Below, one piece after another: positions 7,433-14,108 of a stretch of 21,051 bases of DNA (positions are counted from its first letter, which is position 1; each line of letters begins with the position of its first letter). A program made the translations under genes and the position numbers. The notes below the pieces were generated by a model. It was given only the letters and a program-made list of their open reading frames with translations. It did not search any database and was not told where the DNA came from. This DNA comes from Merdicola sp048393175 (GTDB taxonomy: Bacteria; Bacillota; Clostridia; TANB77; CAG-508): NCBI GenBank assembly GCA_048393175.1, contig DBFJJM010000100.1, positions 1-21,051 of the forward strand, read 5' to 3'.

Positions 7433-7471
7433 AGGGACAGCACCTGAAAAGATGCTTGTCCCTGTCTTTTT
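7433..7471 (+). terminator. Terminator of the 38-codon gene
   Basis: The stem AGGGACAGCA (7433-7442) pairs with TGCTTGTCCCT (7453-7463) with one bulged base, followed by GTCTTTTTA. It begins 6 bases after the stop codon. Confidence 0.75.
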
Positions 7472-7478
7472 ATAATTG

Positions 7479-7888
7479 ATGAAATTAGAAATTAGTTTAG
7501 AACGTGAAAGATTTGATATAAGCATCGGTGTTGTAAAAATAATTTTTTATAGACTTATTATTGCAATATGTGCTTATATGTCATTATGTTTTCTGTAACC
7601 ATTATTAACAATAAAAGAACGATTGCAATTGGTATGATAGTTATAATAGTAGGGGCTCTTTTTTGCTTCATTTTTCGAATAAGTATGCTCGTCTCTATTT
7701 TCTTCAAGCATTTATAGAGGAAGGATTAGATGATGCAATACTATTCAGTTTGACCAAAGAACGATTTGGCTTAAGGAAAAAAATGGATTTCTAGTTATTG
7801 CTTTTCAAGATAAAAACCAAAAAAACTCGAAAGGAAAAACAGATATAGGATGACTCTTGAAGAAATTTATAGTTATTTGTATGAATAA
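7479..7888 (+). pseudogene. Frameshifted remnant of a membrane protein gene
   Basis: Coding-like sequence broken across reading frames. An ATG at 7479 opens MKLEISLERERFDIS and a hydrophobic stretch (VVKIIFYRLIIAICAY) that stops at 7598. A second frame continues the hydrophobic part (NKRTIAIGMIVIIVGALFCF) and stops near 7718. A third gives YARLYFLQAFIEEGLDDAI and SLTKERFGLRKK, stopping near 7795. Others continue GFLVIAFQDKNQKNSKGKT and MTLEEIYSYLYE, ending TAA at 7888. Read together these make one protein of about 130 residues with two membrane segments and a cytosolic tail, damaged by at least three frameshifts. The family is not recognised. No ribosome site worth noting precedes 7479. Confidence 0.7.
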
Positions 7889-7947
7889 GGATAGACTATC
7901 TATAAAGAATGGCAGACTCTTATTATAATAGAACAGGAGTCTCTATA

Positions 7948-7990
7948 AAGCAAAGAGCAAGGCGGTATGTATTGCTTTGCTCTTTACTTT
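7948..7990. terminator. Possible hairpin terminator between converging units
   Basis: AAAGAGCA near 7952 can pair with TGCTCTTT near 7977-7984; an alternative pairing AGCAAAG with CTTTGCT competes. A weak T-rich tail follows (CTTTACTTT). It lies between the decayed membrane gene and the 3' end of the minus-strand small gene. The T tract is poor. Confidence 0.4.
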
Positions 7991-8148
7991 ATGTATAATA
8001 CTAAGGTATTAGAATCAAAAATAAGTTTATCTTCGATTTCATATTCTTTTATCTCTTCTGGAGCATGTTCTACTGCTCCTTCATAAAGAATTTCGTTGTT
8101 TTGCATAACACGAATGGTAAGTAGCCTCATTTCTTTTACTTTCATCAT
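7984..8148 (-). CDS. Small 54-residue protein, unrecognised
   Basis: A complete short frame, MMKVKEMRLLTIRVMQ then NNEILYEGAVEHAPEEIKEY and ending DSNTLVLYIK. Composition is that of a real soluble acidic protein: alternating hydrophobic residues early (probable beta strands) and a Glu-rich helix in the middle. No membrane segment or export signal. The ribosome site is weak (GGGTG at 8158-8154). A candidate promoter, TTGCTT-17 bp-TATTAT, lies at 8194-8166 on the complement. It is read in the same direction as, and just after, tRNA-Glu, whose terminator separates them. I do not know the family; coding quality is the main support. Confidence 0.6.
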   Translation of the reverse strand: MMKVKEMRLLTIRVMQNNEILYEGAVEHAPEEIKEYEIEDKLIFDSNTLVLYIK

Positions 8149-8165
8149 TTAAACACCCAAAGGAA

Positions 8166-8194
8166 ATAATAAAACAAACCATAGAAAAAAGCAA
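8166..8194 (-). promoter_or_regulatory. Candidate promoter of the 54-residue gene
   Basis: On the complement, TTGCTT (8194-8189), 17 bp, TATTAT (8171-8166). The start would be near 8159, leaving only about 11 bases before the ATG. Modest match. Confidence 0.35.
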
Positions 8195-8195
8195 G

Positions 8196-8225
8196 AAAAA
8201 AAGAATATCTTTTTGATATTCTTTT
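8196..8225 (-). terminator. Terminator of tRNA-Glu
   Basis: On the complement, an 11-bp stem (8225-8215 with 8209-8199, AAAAGAATATC against its complement) has a five-base loop and a T tract (A run 8196-8202 on the plus strand). It starts 3 bases after the CCA end of the tRNA. Confidence 0.8.
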
Positions 8226-8227
8226 AG

Positions 8228-8302
8228 TGGTGACCCGTACGGGAATCGAACCCATGATTCAGCCTTGAGAGGGCTGCGTCTTAACCGCTTGACCAACGGG
8301 CC
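8228..8302 (-). tRNA. tRNA-Glu (anticodon CTC)
   Basis: 75 bases on the complement with CCA encoded (8230-8228). The acceptor stem GGCCCGT pairs with ACGGGTC (one G-T pair). The D arm contains GGTCAAGCGGTTAAGAC. The anticodon arm is CAGCC-CTCTCAA-GGCTG, placing CTC at 34-36, and the T arm is standard with GGTTCGATTCC. The acceptor and T arm closely follow the Gram-positive tRNA-Glu pattern. It reads GAG codons; a TTC-anticodon tRNA-Glu should exist elsewhere for GAA. It stands alone with its own promoter and terminator. Confidence 0.95.
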
Positions 8303-8318
8303 AATTACAACAGTATTA

Positions 8319-8348
8319 TTTATACCATACAATTAGTACTTTCGTCAA
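8319..8348 (-). promoter_or_regulatory. Promoter of tRNA-Glu
   Basis: On the complement, TTGACG (8348-8343), 18 bp, TATAAA (8324-8319) with an extended TG one base before the -10. The start is predicted 10-12 bases before the tRNA. Confidence 0.65.
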
Positions 8349-8366
8349 TTCTTTTGCTAAAATTCC

Positions 8367-8394
8367 TTGACAATTAGAAAAAATAAGATATAAT
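8367..8394 (+). promoter_or_regulatory. Consensus sigma-A promoter of tlyA
   Basis: TTGACA (8367-8372), 16 bp, TATAAT (8389-8394): both hexamers match the consensus exactly. It points away from the tRNA-Glu promoter 18 bp to its left. Confidence 0.8.
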
Positions 8395-8435
8395 ATTACC
8401 AAACAAATATTTGTATAGTTAAAAGAGAGGAAAGT

Positions 8436-9248
8436 ATGGAAAACAAAGAACGTTTAGATGTTATATTAGTAAAACAAGGCTTTTTTAAAACTAGACAAAA
8501 AGCTAAATTTGCGATTGAAGAAGGACAAGTTTATCTTAATGGTAAGCAAGAAAAAAAGGCAGGAAAACTTGTTTTAGAAGAAGATAAAATAGAAATAAAA
8601 GGAGAAAATTTACCTTTTGTTAGTAGAGGTGGATTAAAACTAGAAAAAGCGATTTCTAGTTTTAAAATAGAATTAAGAAATAAAACATGTTTAGATATTG
8701 GAGCTTCTACAGGAGGCTTTACAGATTGTATGCTACAACATCAAGCCAAAAAAGTATACTGTGTTGATGTAGGACATGACCAATTAGAAGAAACATTAAG
8801 AAAAAATCCCAAAGTAATAAATTATGAAGGCATAAATATTAAACAAGTAAGTAAAGATATGTTTGAACCAATGGATTTTATCACAGCAGATGTATCCTTT
8901 ATTCCTATTGAACAAGTATTACCTAAAATTTATGAATTCTTAAAAATAAAGGGAAAAGCAGTGATTCTAATTAAACCGCAATTTGAAGCTGGAAGAAGTG
9001 CTTTAAATAAAAAAGGAGTCGTTAAAGATAAAAAAATTCATAAACAGGTATTATTAAATGTAATAGAATCCGTAAATCAAGTAGGATTTAAGATACTAAA
9101 TTTAGAGTATTCTCCTATAAAAGGACCAGCTGGAAACATTGAATTTTTACTGTATATTGAGAAAAATGAAGACAAAATCATTGACCAATATAGCATGCAA
9201 GAAGAGGTAAAACAGATAATAGAACAAGCACACAAGAATTTAAAATAA
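8436..9248 (+). CDS. tlyA: TlyA family rRNA 2'-O-methyltransferase (hemolysin-like)
   Basis: 270 residues, normal for the family. Residues 5-60 form an S4 RNA-binding domain (RLDVILVKQGFFKTRQKAKF). From about 63 comes an FtsJ-type SAM-dependent methyltransferase with the motif LDIGASTGGFTDC (86-98), DVG at 111-113, and a lysine-containing IKPQFEAGR. TlyA proteins methylate rRNA riboses; the hemolysin name is historical. Ribosome site GAGAGG sits 6 bases before the ATG. recN follows after 12 bases; tlyA next to recN is a common Firmicutes order. The argR gene that often lies between them is absent here. The exact rRNA target cannot be deduced from sequence. Confidence 0.9.
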   Translation: MENKERLDVILVKQGFFKTRQKAKFAIEEGQVYLNGKQEKKAGKLVLEEDKIEIKGENLPFVSRGGLKLEKAISSFKIELRNKTCLDIGASTGGFTDCMLQHQAKKVYCVDVGHDQLEETLRKNPKVINYEGINIKQVSKDMFEPMDFITADVSFIPIEQVLPKIYEFLKIKGKAVILIKPQFEAGRSALNKKGVVKDKKIHKQVLLNVIESVNQVGFKILNLEYSPIKGPAGNIEFLLYIEKNEDKIIDQYSMQEEVKQIIEQAHKNLK

Positions 9249-9260
9249 GGGGGCTTTTAG

Positions 9261-10886
9261 ATGATTACAACATTACATATCAAAAATGTAGGAATTATTG
9301 ATGATTTAACGATAGATTTGGAAAAAGGATTGAATGTATTAACAGGAGAAACGGGAGCAGGAAAAACGCTTATTATTGATTCTTTATCTGTCATTTGTGG
9401 AGGTAGATTTTCTAAAGAGATGATTCGAAAGGGACAAGATTATTCTTTTGTAGAAATGGGACTGTATCTTCCTAGTCATGAAAAACAAATAGAAGGAATG
9501 GTAATTGTATCTCGCGAAATCACAAGAAGCGGAAAAAATTTATGTAAAATAAATGGAAGAATGGTGACGGTAGGAGAATTAAAAGAGTTTATGAAATCGA
9601 TTGTTAATATTCATGGGCAACAAGACAATCAAATGATTTTGCATAAACAATCGCATATTGGCTATCTAGACTCTTTTGCGGGAAAAGAAATGGAATTATT
9701 AAAAGAGCAATATAGACAAATTTATGAAGAATATAAAAAAGTAAAACAAGAATTTAACAATTATTATGGAGATGAAAAAGAAAGACAAAGAAAGCTCGAT
9801 TTACTACAATATCAAGTAAATGAAATAGAAGGAGCTAATTTAAAAATAGGAGAAGAAGAAGAACTAGAAGTAAAGAAAAATAAAATCGTAAATGCAGAAA
9901 AAATAGTGGTAAATCTACAACAAGCAGATAACCAAATTAATTGCCAAGCATTAGAAGGGATTGGACTTGCTATCAAGCACTTAGAAAAATTGCAAAGTTT
10001 TGGAGAAGAATATACTTCTTCTTATACCTCTTTAAAAAGTCTTTATTATGATTTACAAGAAATAGGAAGAGAGTTAAAAGAGGGAAAAGAGGAGATAGAC
10101 TTTGATGAAAGAGAAAGACAAGAAACAGAGAAAAGATTAGATGTTTTATTTTCTCTAAAACGTAAATATGGAAATACCATAAAGGAGATGTTAGATTATG
10201 TAGAACAAGTCAAACAACAGATACAGCAAATGGAACATGTAGAAGAAGATAGACAAAAACTGAAAGAAAGAATGAATGTGCTAGAAAAAAAGATGAATCA
10301 GTTAGCAGATAAAATGGAACAAATTCGTAGGAGTTATGCTAAGAAATTGGAAAACGAAATACAACAACAACTAGAAGAATTAGAAATGAAACAGGCTAAA
10401 ATAGAAATAAAAATAGAACATCAAACAGGAGAATATAACAAAAATGGAAGTGATATAGTAGAATTTTTAATCCAAACCAATGTAGGAGAGGAGAAAAAAG
10501 AATTAGTTAAAATAGCCTCTGGAGGAGAAATGTCTAGAATTATGCTTGCCATTAAAACTGTTTTAGCACAAGTAGATAAAGTACCTGTTTTAGTATTTGA
10601 TGAAATTGATACAGGAATAAGTGGAATAGCAGCTAGTCATGTAGCAGAAAAGTTAAAACAAATTGGAAAATTCCATCAAGTAATTACCGTTACCCATTTA
10701 GGTGTTATTGCAGCAAAAGCAGATAGCCATTATAAAATTTATAAAGAAACGAAAGAGGAAACCACCACCACAAAGATAATAAAACTAAAAGAACAAGAAG
10801 TTTTGCAGGAGATTGCTCGAATTACGACAGGTAAAGTAACGGATATATCGATTAAACACGCATTAGAATTAAGAAAAGCAGTATGA
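9261..10886 (+). CDS. recN: DNA repair protein RecN
   Basis: SMC-like ATPase that acts early in double-strand break repair in the cytoplasm. 541 residues, slightly below the usual 550-575. Walker A GETGAGKT lies at 29-36. Conserved INGRMVTVGELKE and NIHGQQDNQ follow. A long charged coiled coil covers about 145-385. The signature ASGGEMSR begins at 419 and Walker B VLVFDEIDTG has D447-E448, followed by VTHLGVIAAKAD. Ribosome site GGGGG at 9249-9253 directly follows the tlyA stop, so the two are co-transcribed. In many Firmicutes spoIVB and spo0A come next; here lysS follows instead behind its own promoter. Confidence 0.94.
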   Translation: MITTLHIKNVGIIDDLTIDLEKGLNVLTGETGAGKTLIIDSLSVICGGRFSKEMIRKGQDYSFVEMGLYLPSHEKQIEGMVIVSREITRSGKNLCKINGRMVTVGELKEFMKSIVNIHGQQDNQMILHKQSHIGYLDSFAGKEMELLKEQYRQIYEEYKKVKQEFNNYYGDEKERQRKLDLLQYQVNEIEGANLKIGEEEELEVKKNKIVNAEKIVVNLQQADNQINCQALEGIGLAIKHLEKLQSFGEEYTSSYTSLKSLYYDLQEIGRELKEGKEEIDFDERERQETEKRLDVLFSLKRKYGNTIKEMLDYVEQVKQQIQQMEHVEEDRQKLKERMNVLEKKMNQLADKMEQIRRSYAKKLENEIQQQLEELEMKQAKIEIKIEHQTGEYNKNGSDIVEFLIQTNVGEEKKELVKIASGGEMSRIMLAIKTVLAQVDKVPVLVFDEIDTGISGIAASHVAEKLKQIGKFHQVITVTHLGVIAAKADSHYKIYKETKEETTTTKIIKLKEQEVLQEIARITTGKVTDISIKHALELRKAV

Positions 10887-10903
10887 AGTAGGATAAGTAA
10901 AGG

Positions 10904-10946
10904 AACAAACTAGCTATATTAAAAAAGATAATATAGCTAGTTTGTT
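10904..10946 (+). repeat. Long perfect hairpin after recN, probable transcript end
   Basis: A 17-bp perfect inverted repeat, AACAAACTAGCTATATT (10904-10920) with its complement (10930-10946), and a 9-base A-rich loop. There is no T tract beyond the stem (TATGGC follows). It may still end or protect the tlyA-recN message. Confidence 0.7.
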
Positions 10947-10978
10947 ATGGCTAAAGTAAAGTTTTCCTTTTGTTTTAG

Positions 10979-11007
10979 TTTACATTTTCTTCTTGGTGCG
11001 GTATAAT
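10979..11007 (+). promoter_or_regulatory. Sigma-A promoter of lysS
   Basis: TTTACA (10979-10984), 17 bp, TATAAT (11002-11007). Start near 11014, leader about 29 bases. No T-box features are seen in this short leader. Confidence 0.7.
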
Positions 11008-11042
11008 ACTAACAGCTATTTTAGAAAAAGGAGAGTAAGAAT

Positions 11043-12542
11043 ATGGATGAAAATGAAAATAGGAACCAAGAACAAGAACTAGATATGAATCATTTAATGA
11101 AAATAAGAAGAGAAAAATTAGAAGAATTAAAGAAAAAGGGAAAAGACCCATTTGAAGTAACAAAATATGATAGAGACCATACAGCAGGAGAAATTAAAGC
11201 AAATTATGAAATGTTTGCAGAAAAGAATGTTTCAGTAGCAGGCAGAATTATTGCAAAAAGAATTATGGGAAAAGCATCATTTTGTACTATTCAAGACGCA
11301 GATGAGAAAATACAAAGTTATGTTAGCATTAATGACTTAGGAGAAGAAAGTTATCAAGAATTTAAAACTTATGATATAGGGGATATGATTGGAATAAAAG
11401 GATTTGTTTTTAAAACTAGAACAGAAGAAATTTCCGTTCATGCCAAAGAAGTCACTTTACTTTCTAAATCGTTAAGACCACTTCCAGAAAAGTTTCATGG
11501 ATTAAAAGATGCAGATTTACGTTATCGCCAAAGATATACAGATTTAATTGTTAATCCAGAAGTAAAAAATTCATTTCTTACTAGAAGTTTGATGATAAAG
11601 GAAATTCGTAATATATTAGATGAAAAAGGATATTATGAAGTAGAGACTCCTATATTAAATACAATTTCAGGAGGAGCAACTGCTAAACCATTTATTACCC
11701 ATCATCATTCTTTGGATTTGGATATGTATTTACGTATTGCTTTAGAGCTAAACTTAAAAAGATTAATCGTAGGTGGATTTGATAAGGTTTATGAAATGGG
11801 AAGAGTATTTCGAAATGAAGGAATGGATATTAGACATAATCCAGAATTTACTATGATGGAGTTATATGCTGCATACCAAGATTATCATGACATGATGGAT
11901 ATTACAGAAGAATTAATGAGTAGAGTAGCTCAAAAAGTAAAAGGAACCACCCAAATTACTTATCAAGGACAAGATATTGATTTAACACCTTCTTGGAAAA
12001 GAATTAGTATGATTGATTCAATAAAAGAAGTAACAGGTATTGATTTTAATACCATTGAAACAGATGAGCAAGCAGTAGAAATAGCAAAAAGTAGGAATCT
12101 AGAAATAGAAAAAGGAAAACAAACAAGAGGAGATATCATTAGTGTATTTTTTGATGAATATGTGGAAAAAACATTAATTCAGCCGACTTTTATTTATGAT
12201 TATCCAGTAGAAATTTCTCCTCTTGCAAAACGAAAAAAAGAAGACAAACGTTTAACCGAAAGATTTGAGCTATTTATCGGAGGAAGAGAATATGGCAATG
12301 CTTACTCTGAGCTAAATGACCCAATTGACCAATATGAGAGATTTAAACAGCAAGTACAAGCAAGAGAATCAGGTGATGAAGAAGCAGGAATGATGGATGA
12401 AGATTATATTCAAGCTTTAGAAATCGGCTTACCACCAACAGGAGGACTAGGAATTGGAATAGACCGCTTTATTATGCTTCTTACAGACAGTGCTTCTATA
12501 CGAGATGTATTACTATTTCCAACAATGAAACCTTTGGTTTAA
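11043..12542 (+). CDS. lysS: Lysyl-tRNA synthetase, class II
   Basis: Charges tRNA-Lys. The 499 residues fit bacterial class II LysRS. The N-terminal anticodon-binding OB fold is at about 60-150 (VSVAGRIIAKRIMGKASF). Catalytic motif 1 lies around 180-205. Motif 2 is FRNEGMDIRHNPEFTMMELY with R257, and motif 3 GLGIGIDRF with R475. The C terminus LLFPTMKPLV is the usual family ending. AAGGAGAG is the ribosome site. It has its own promoter. No terminator is evident after the gene, where decayed sequence begins. Confidence 0.96.
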   Translation: MDENENRNQEQELDMNHLMKIRREKLEELKKKGKDPFEVTKYDRDHTAGEIKANYEMFAEKNVSVAGRIIAKRIMGKASFCTIQDADEKIQSYVSINDLGEESYQEFKTYDIGDMIGIKGFVFKTRTEEISVHAKEVTLLSKSLRPLPEKFHGLKDADLRYRQRYTDLIVNPEVKNSFLTRSLMIKEIRNILDEKGYYEVETPILNTISGGATAKPFITHHHSLDLDMYLRIALELNLKRLIVGGFDKVYEMGRVFRNEGMDIRHNPEFTMMELYAAYQDYHDMMDITEELMSRVAQKVKGTTQITYQGQDIDLTPSWKRISMIDSIKEVTGIDFNTIETDEQAVEIAKSRNLEIEKGKQTRGDIISVFFDEYVEKTLIQPTFIYDYPVEISPLAKRKKEDKRLTERFELFIGGREYGNAYSELNDPIDQYERFKQQVQARESGDEEAGMMDEDYIQALEIGLPPTGGLGIGIDRFIMLLTDSASIRDVLLFPTMKPLV

Positions 12543-12741
12543 TAACGCTTATAAATTTTAATGACGATTTAAAACTAGAAAGTCAGTTGAGATATAAGTT
12601 TTTTGGATTTAAATACTTTATTCAAATGTCATATAAAAAGTAAAAATATATAATTTTCAACTTAGTAACATTAACGGATGAGTTAAAAGTTTATAGCAAA
12701 AGAAAAAATGTAAAGCAAAATATAGATTTTTTAGATTAAGA
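12543..12741 (+). other. Degenerate coding-like stretch after lysS
   Basis: No intact gene. Two short open stretches without starts look like worn protein-coding sequence. One reads DDLKLESQLRYKFFGFKYF before a stop near 12642. The other, in another frame, reads NLVTLTDELKVYSKRKNV and QNIDFLD to a stop at about 12739. They could be parts of one old gene shifted in frame. The family is unrecognised. Confidence 0.4.
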
Positions 12742-12755
12742 AAGAAGGAATCATT

Positions 12756-12938
12756 ATGAGTTTAAGAAAAGATGTAAAACATATGTTTGATAAAGGTTGT
12801 GAGCAAAGGGTATCTAGTGATGAAATAATATTAAAACAAGCAATAAGGCAATTAAAACTAGGTAAATCAAGCGGAGACGTAGGTTTAGATATGAAAGCAA
12901 TAAAAGCTATGCATGAAGATAAAGATGAAGAAAGATAG
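12756..12938 (+). CDS. Small 60-residue protein beside a broken Fic gene, unrecognised
   Basis: Intact short frame, MSLRKDVKHMFDKGCEQRV then ILKQAIRQLKLGKSSGDVGL and a charged tail ending HEDKDEER. AAGAAGGA at 12742-12749 gives a fair ribosome site. It is predicted to be mostly helical and soluble. It ends 38 bases before the first ATG of the Fic pseudogene and runs in the same direction, a position where small antitoxins or cofactors of Fic proteins are found. However, it lacks the inhibitory S/T-x-x-x-E-G/N motif that defines Fic antitoxins of the VbhA/FicA kind. Its function is unknown, and it may be a survivor of the decayed block. Confidence 0.55.
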   Translation: MSLRKDVKHMFDKGCEQRVSSDEIILKQAIRQLKLGKSSGDVGLDMKAIKAMHEDKDEER

Positions 12939-12976
12939 ATTAGGAAGGTATAAGAATCAAAATATCTATTAAGACA

Positions 12977-13678
12977 ATGCAAAAATTGTCTAAAATAAAG
13001 AACTAAGTATATGATGATATAAAAATAGAATATTTATATCATTCAAACAAGTTAGAAGGAAGTACTTTTAATATTGAACAACTTAATGTTCTTTTAGAAG
13101 ATAAGATGGTTATAGGAGAACATTCAATTAATGATGTACAAGAAACAATTAACTCTTTAGAATTATTTGATTTTGTGATAGCGACTTTAAATGAAAAATT
13201 AACAGACAGGTTATTTAGAGAATAGCATTCAATTTTAAAGAAAAATACAAGTGATGAAAACTATGGACTAGTAGGTGTATATAAGAAAATTCCAAACAAG
13301 TTAAGAAATGTAGATATAGAATTAGTGCAACCATATGAAGTTGAAGAATTAATTAACGATTTATTAGAAAAGGAAATAAAAAACATTTACGATATAGCTG
13401 ATTTTCATCAAAAGTTTGAACATATACACCCTTTTCAAGATGGAAATGGAAGAATTGGAAGATTTATTATACTAAGGCAATGTATAGAAAATGATGTTAA
13501 TTTAATTGCAATTGATGATGAATACAACAAAGAATACAGAGAAGCTTTGTATGAAACACAAACAACGGGAGAATTAGAAAAACTAGTAGAAGTTTTTAAA
13601 AAATGCCAAATAAGATTAGATGAAAAGTTGTCAGATTATAAATTAGTAATAAAACAAGTATCAGAGGAAGTAGATTAA
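12977..13678 (+). pseudogene. Fic-domain protein gene broken by two in-frame stops
   Basis: One continuous frame from ATG 12977 to TAA 13678 that would code for about 233 residues, interrupted by TAA at 13004 and TAG at 13223. Fic enzymes transfer AMP or related groups from nucleotides to hydroxyl side chains of target proteins. The catalytic motif HPFQDGNGRIGR (13427-13462) is complete. The N-terminal part carries the autoinhibitory motif HSNKLEGS (S-x-x-x-E-G), making this a class II Fic protein. The TAG sits before HSILKKNTSDENYG, where relatives have LH; a single TTG to TAG change would explain it. The piece after the stop (GTG 13325 to 13678, 117 residues) keeps the active site but has no ribosome site. 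Probably inactive. Confidence 0.8.
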
Positions 13679-13748
13679 TACATCTTAATAAGTTTTAATA
13701 AATTCAATGGTGTAGCATTAAAATAGAATCATATTTAAAGAGGAAAAT

Positions 13749-13999
13749 ATGCAAGGTATCCCAGAAGAAGTTGATATATATGATAAAATTAGAAATAAAA
13801 CAGGTAGAACAAAATTTAGATATAAGGATACCCTAGATAAAGGAGAATATATTGTTAGTGTTCAAGCAGTAATAATACTAAATGGGTAACAATTGAGGAA
13901 TGGATACAAATGTCTCATAATGAAGAAATTGTTACAAGTATTGACTTTAATGAAGATGATTTTATGCAATGTTTAAAATATAGAGAGTTATATTTATGA
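13749..13999 (+). pseudogene. Nudix hydrolase-like remnant lacking its catalytic box
   Basis: ATG 13749 opens MQGIPEEVDIYDKIRNKTGR and runs through GEYIVSVQAVIILNG to a stop at 13889. This looks like the N-terminal strands of Nudix hydrolases (DIYDKNRNKTGR type). Another frame of the overlapping sequence then gives KWVTIEEWIQMSHNEEIVTS and ends TGA 13999, resembling the C-terminal part of such enzymes. The Nudix box (G-x5-E-x7-REUxEExGU) that should lie between them is missing, so an internal deletion plus frame change is likely. AGAGG at 13740-13743 precedes the ATG. The family call is an inference from short similarities. Confidence 0.5.
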
Positions 14000-14108
14000 T
14001 TATAAAGATGGAACGATAGTACTTACAACAAAAGTTATCGTTATGATGAAAAATTTATTTCAAAGTTATGAAAAAAGAAAAGTAAAAGGGAGAAAGAAAG
14101 GTTAGAAG
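14000..14108 (+). other. Short remnant and leader before the site-2 protease gene
   Basis: A coding-like piece, YDYKDGTIVLTTK, continues from the Nudix-like remnant and in a shifted frame reads YRYDEKFISKL before a stop. No good promoter hexamer pair is visible, although TATGAT at 14042 could be a -10. GAAAGG near 14096 serves as ribosome site for the next gene. Confidence 0.35.

Noticed and set aside
12731..12982. Minus-strand frame of 83 codons opposite the 60-residue ORF
   Set aside because: No ribosome site, Ser/Leu/Phe-rich antisense composition; the plus frame has both a ribosome site and better composition.
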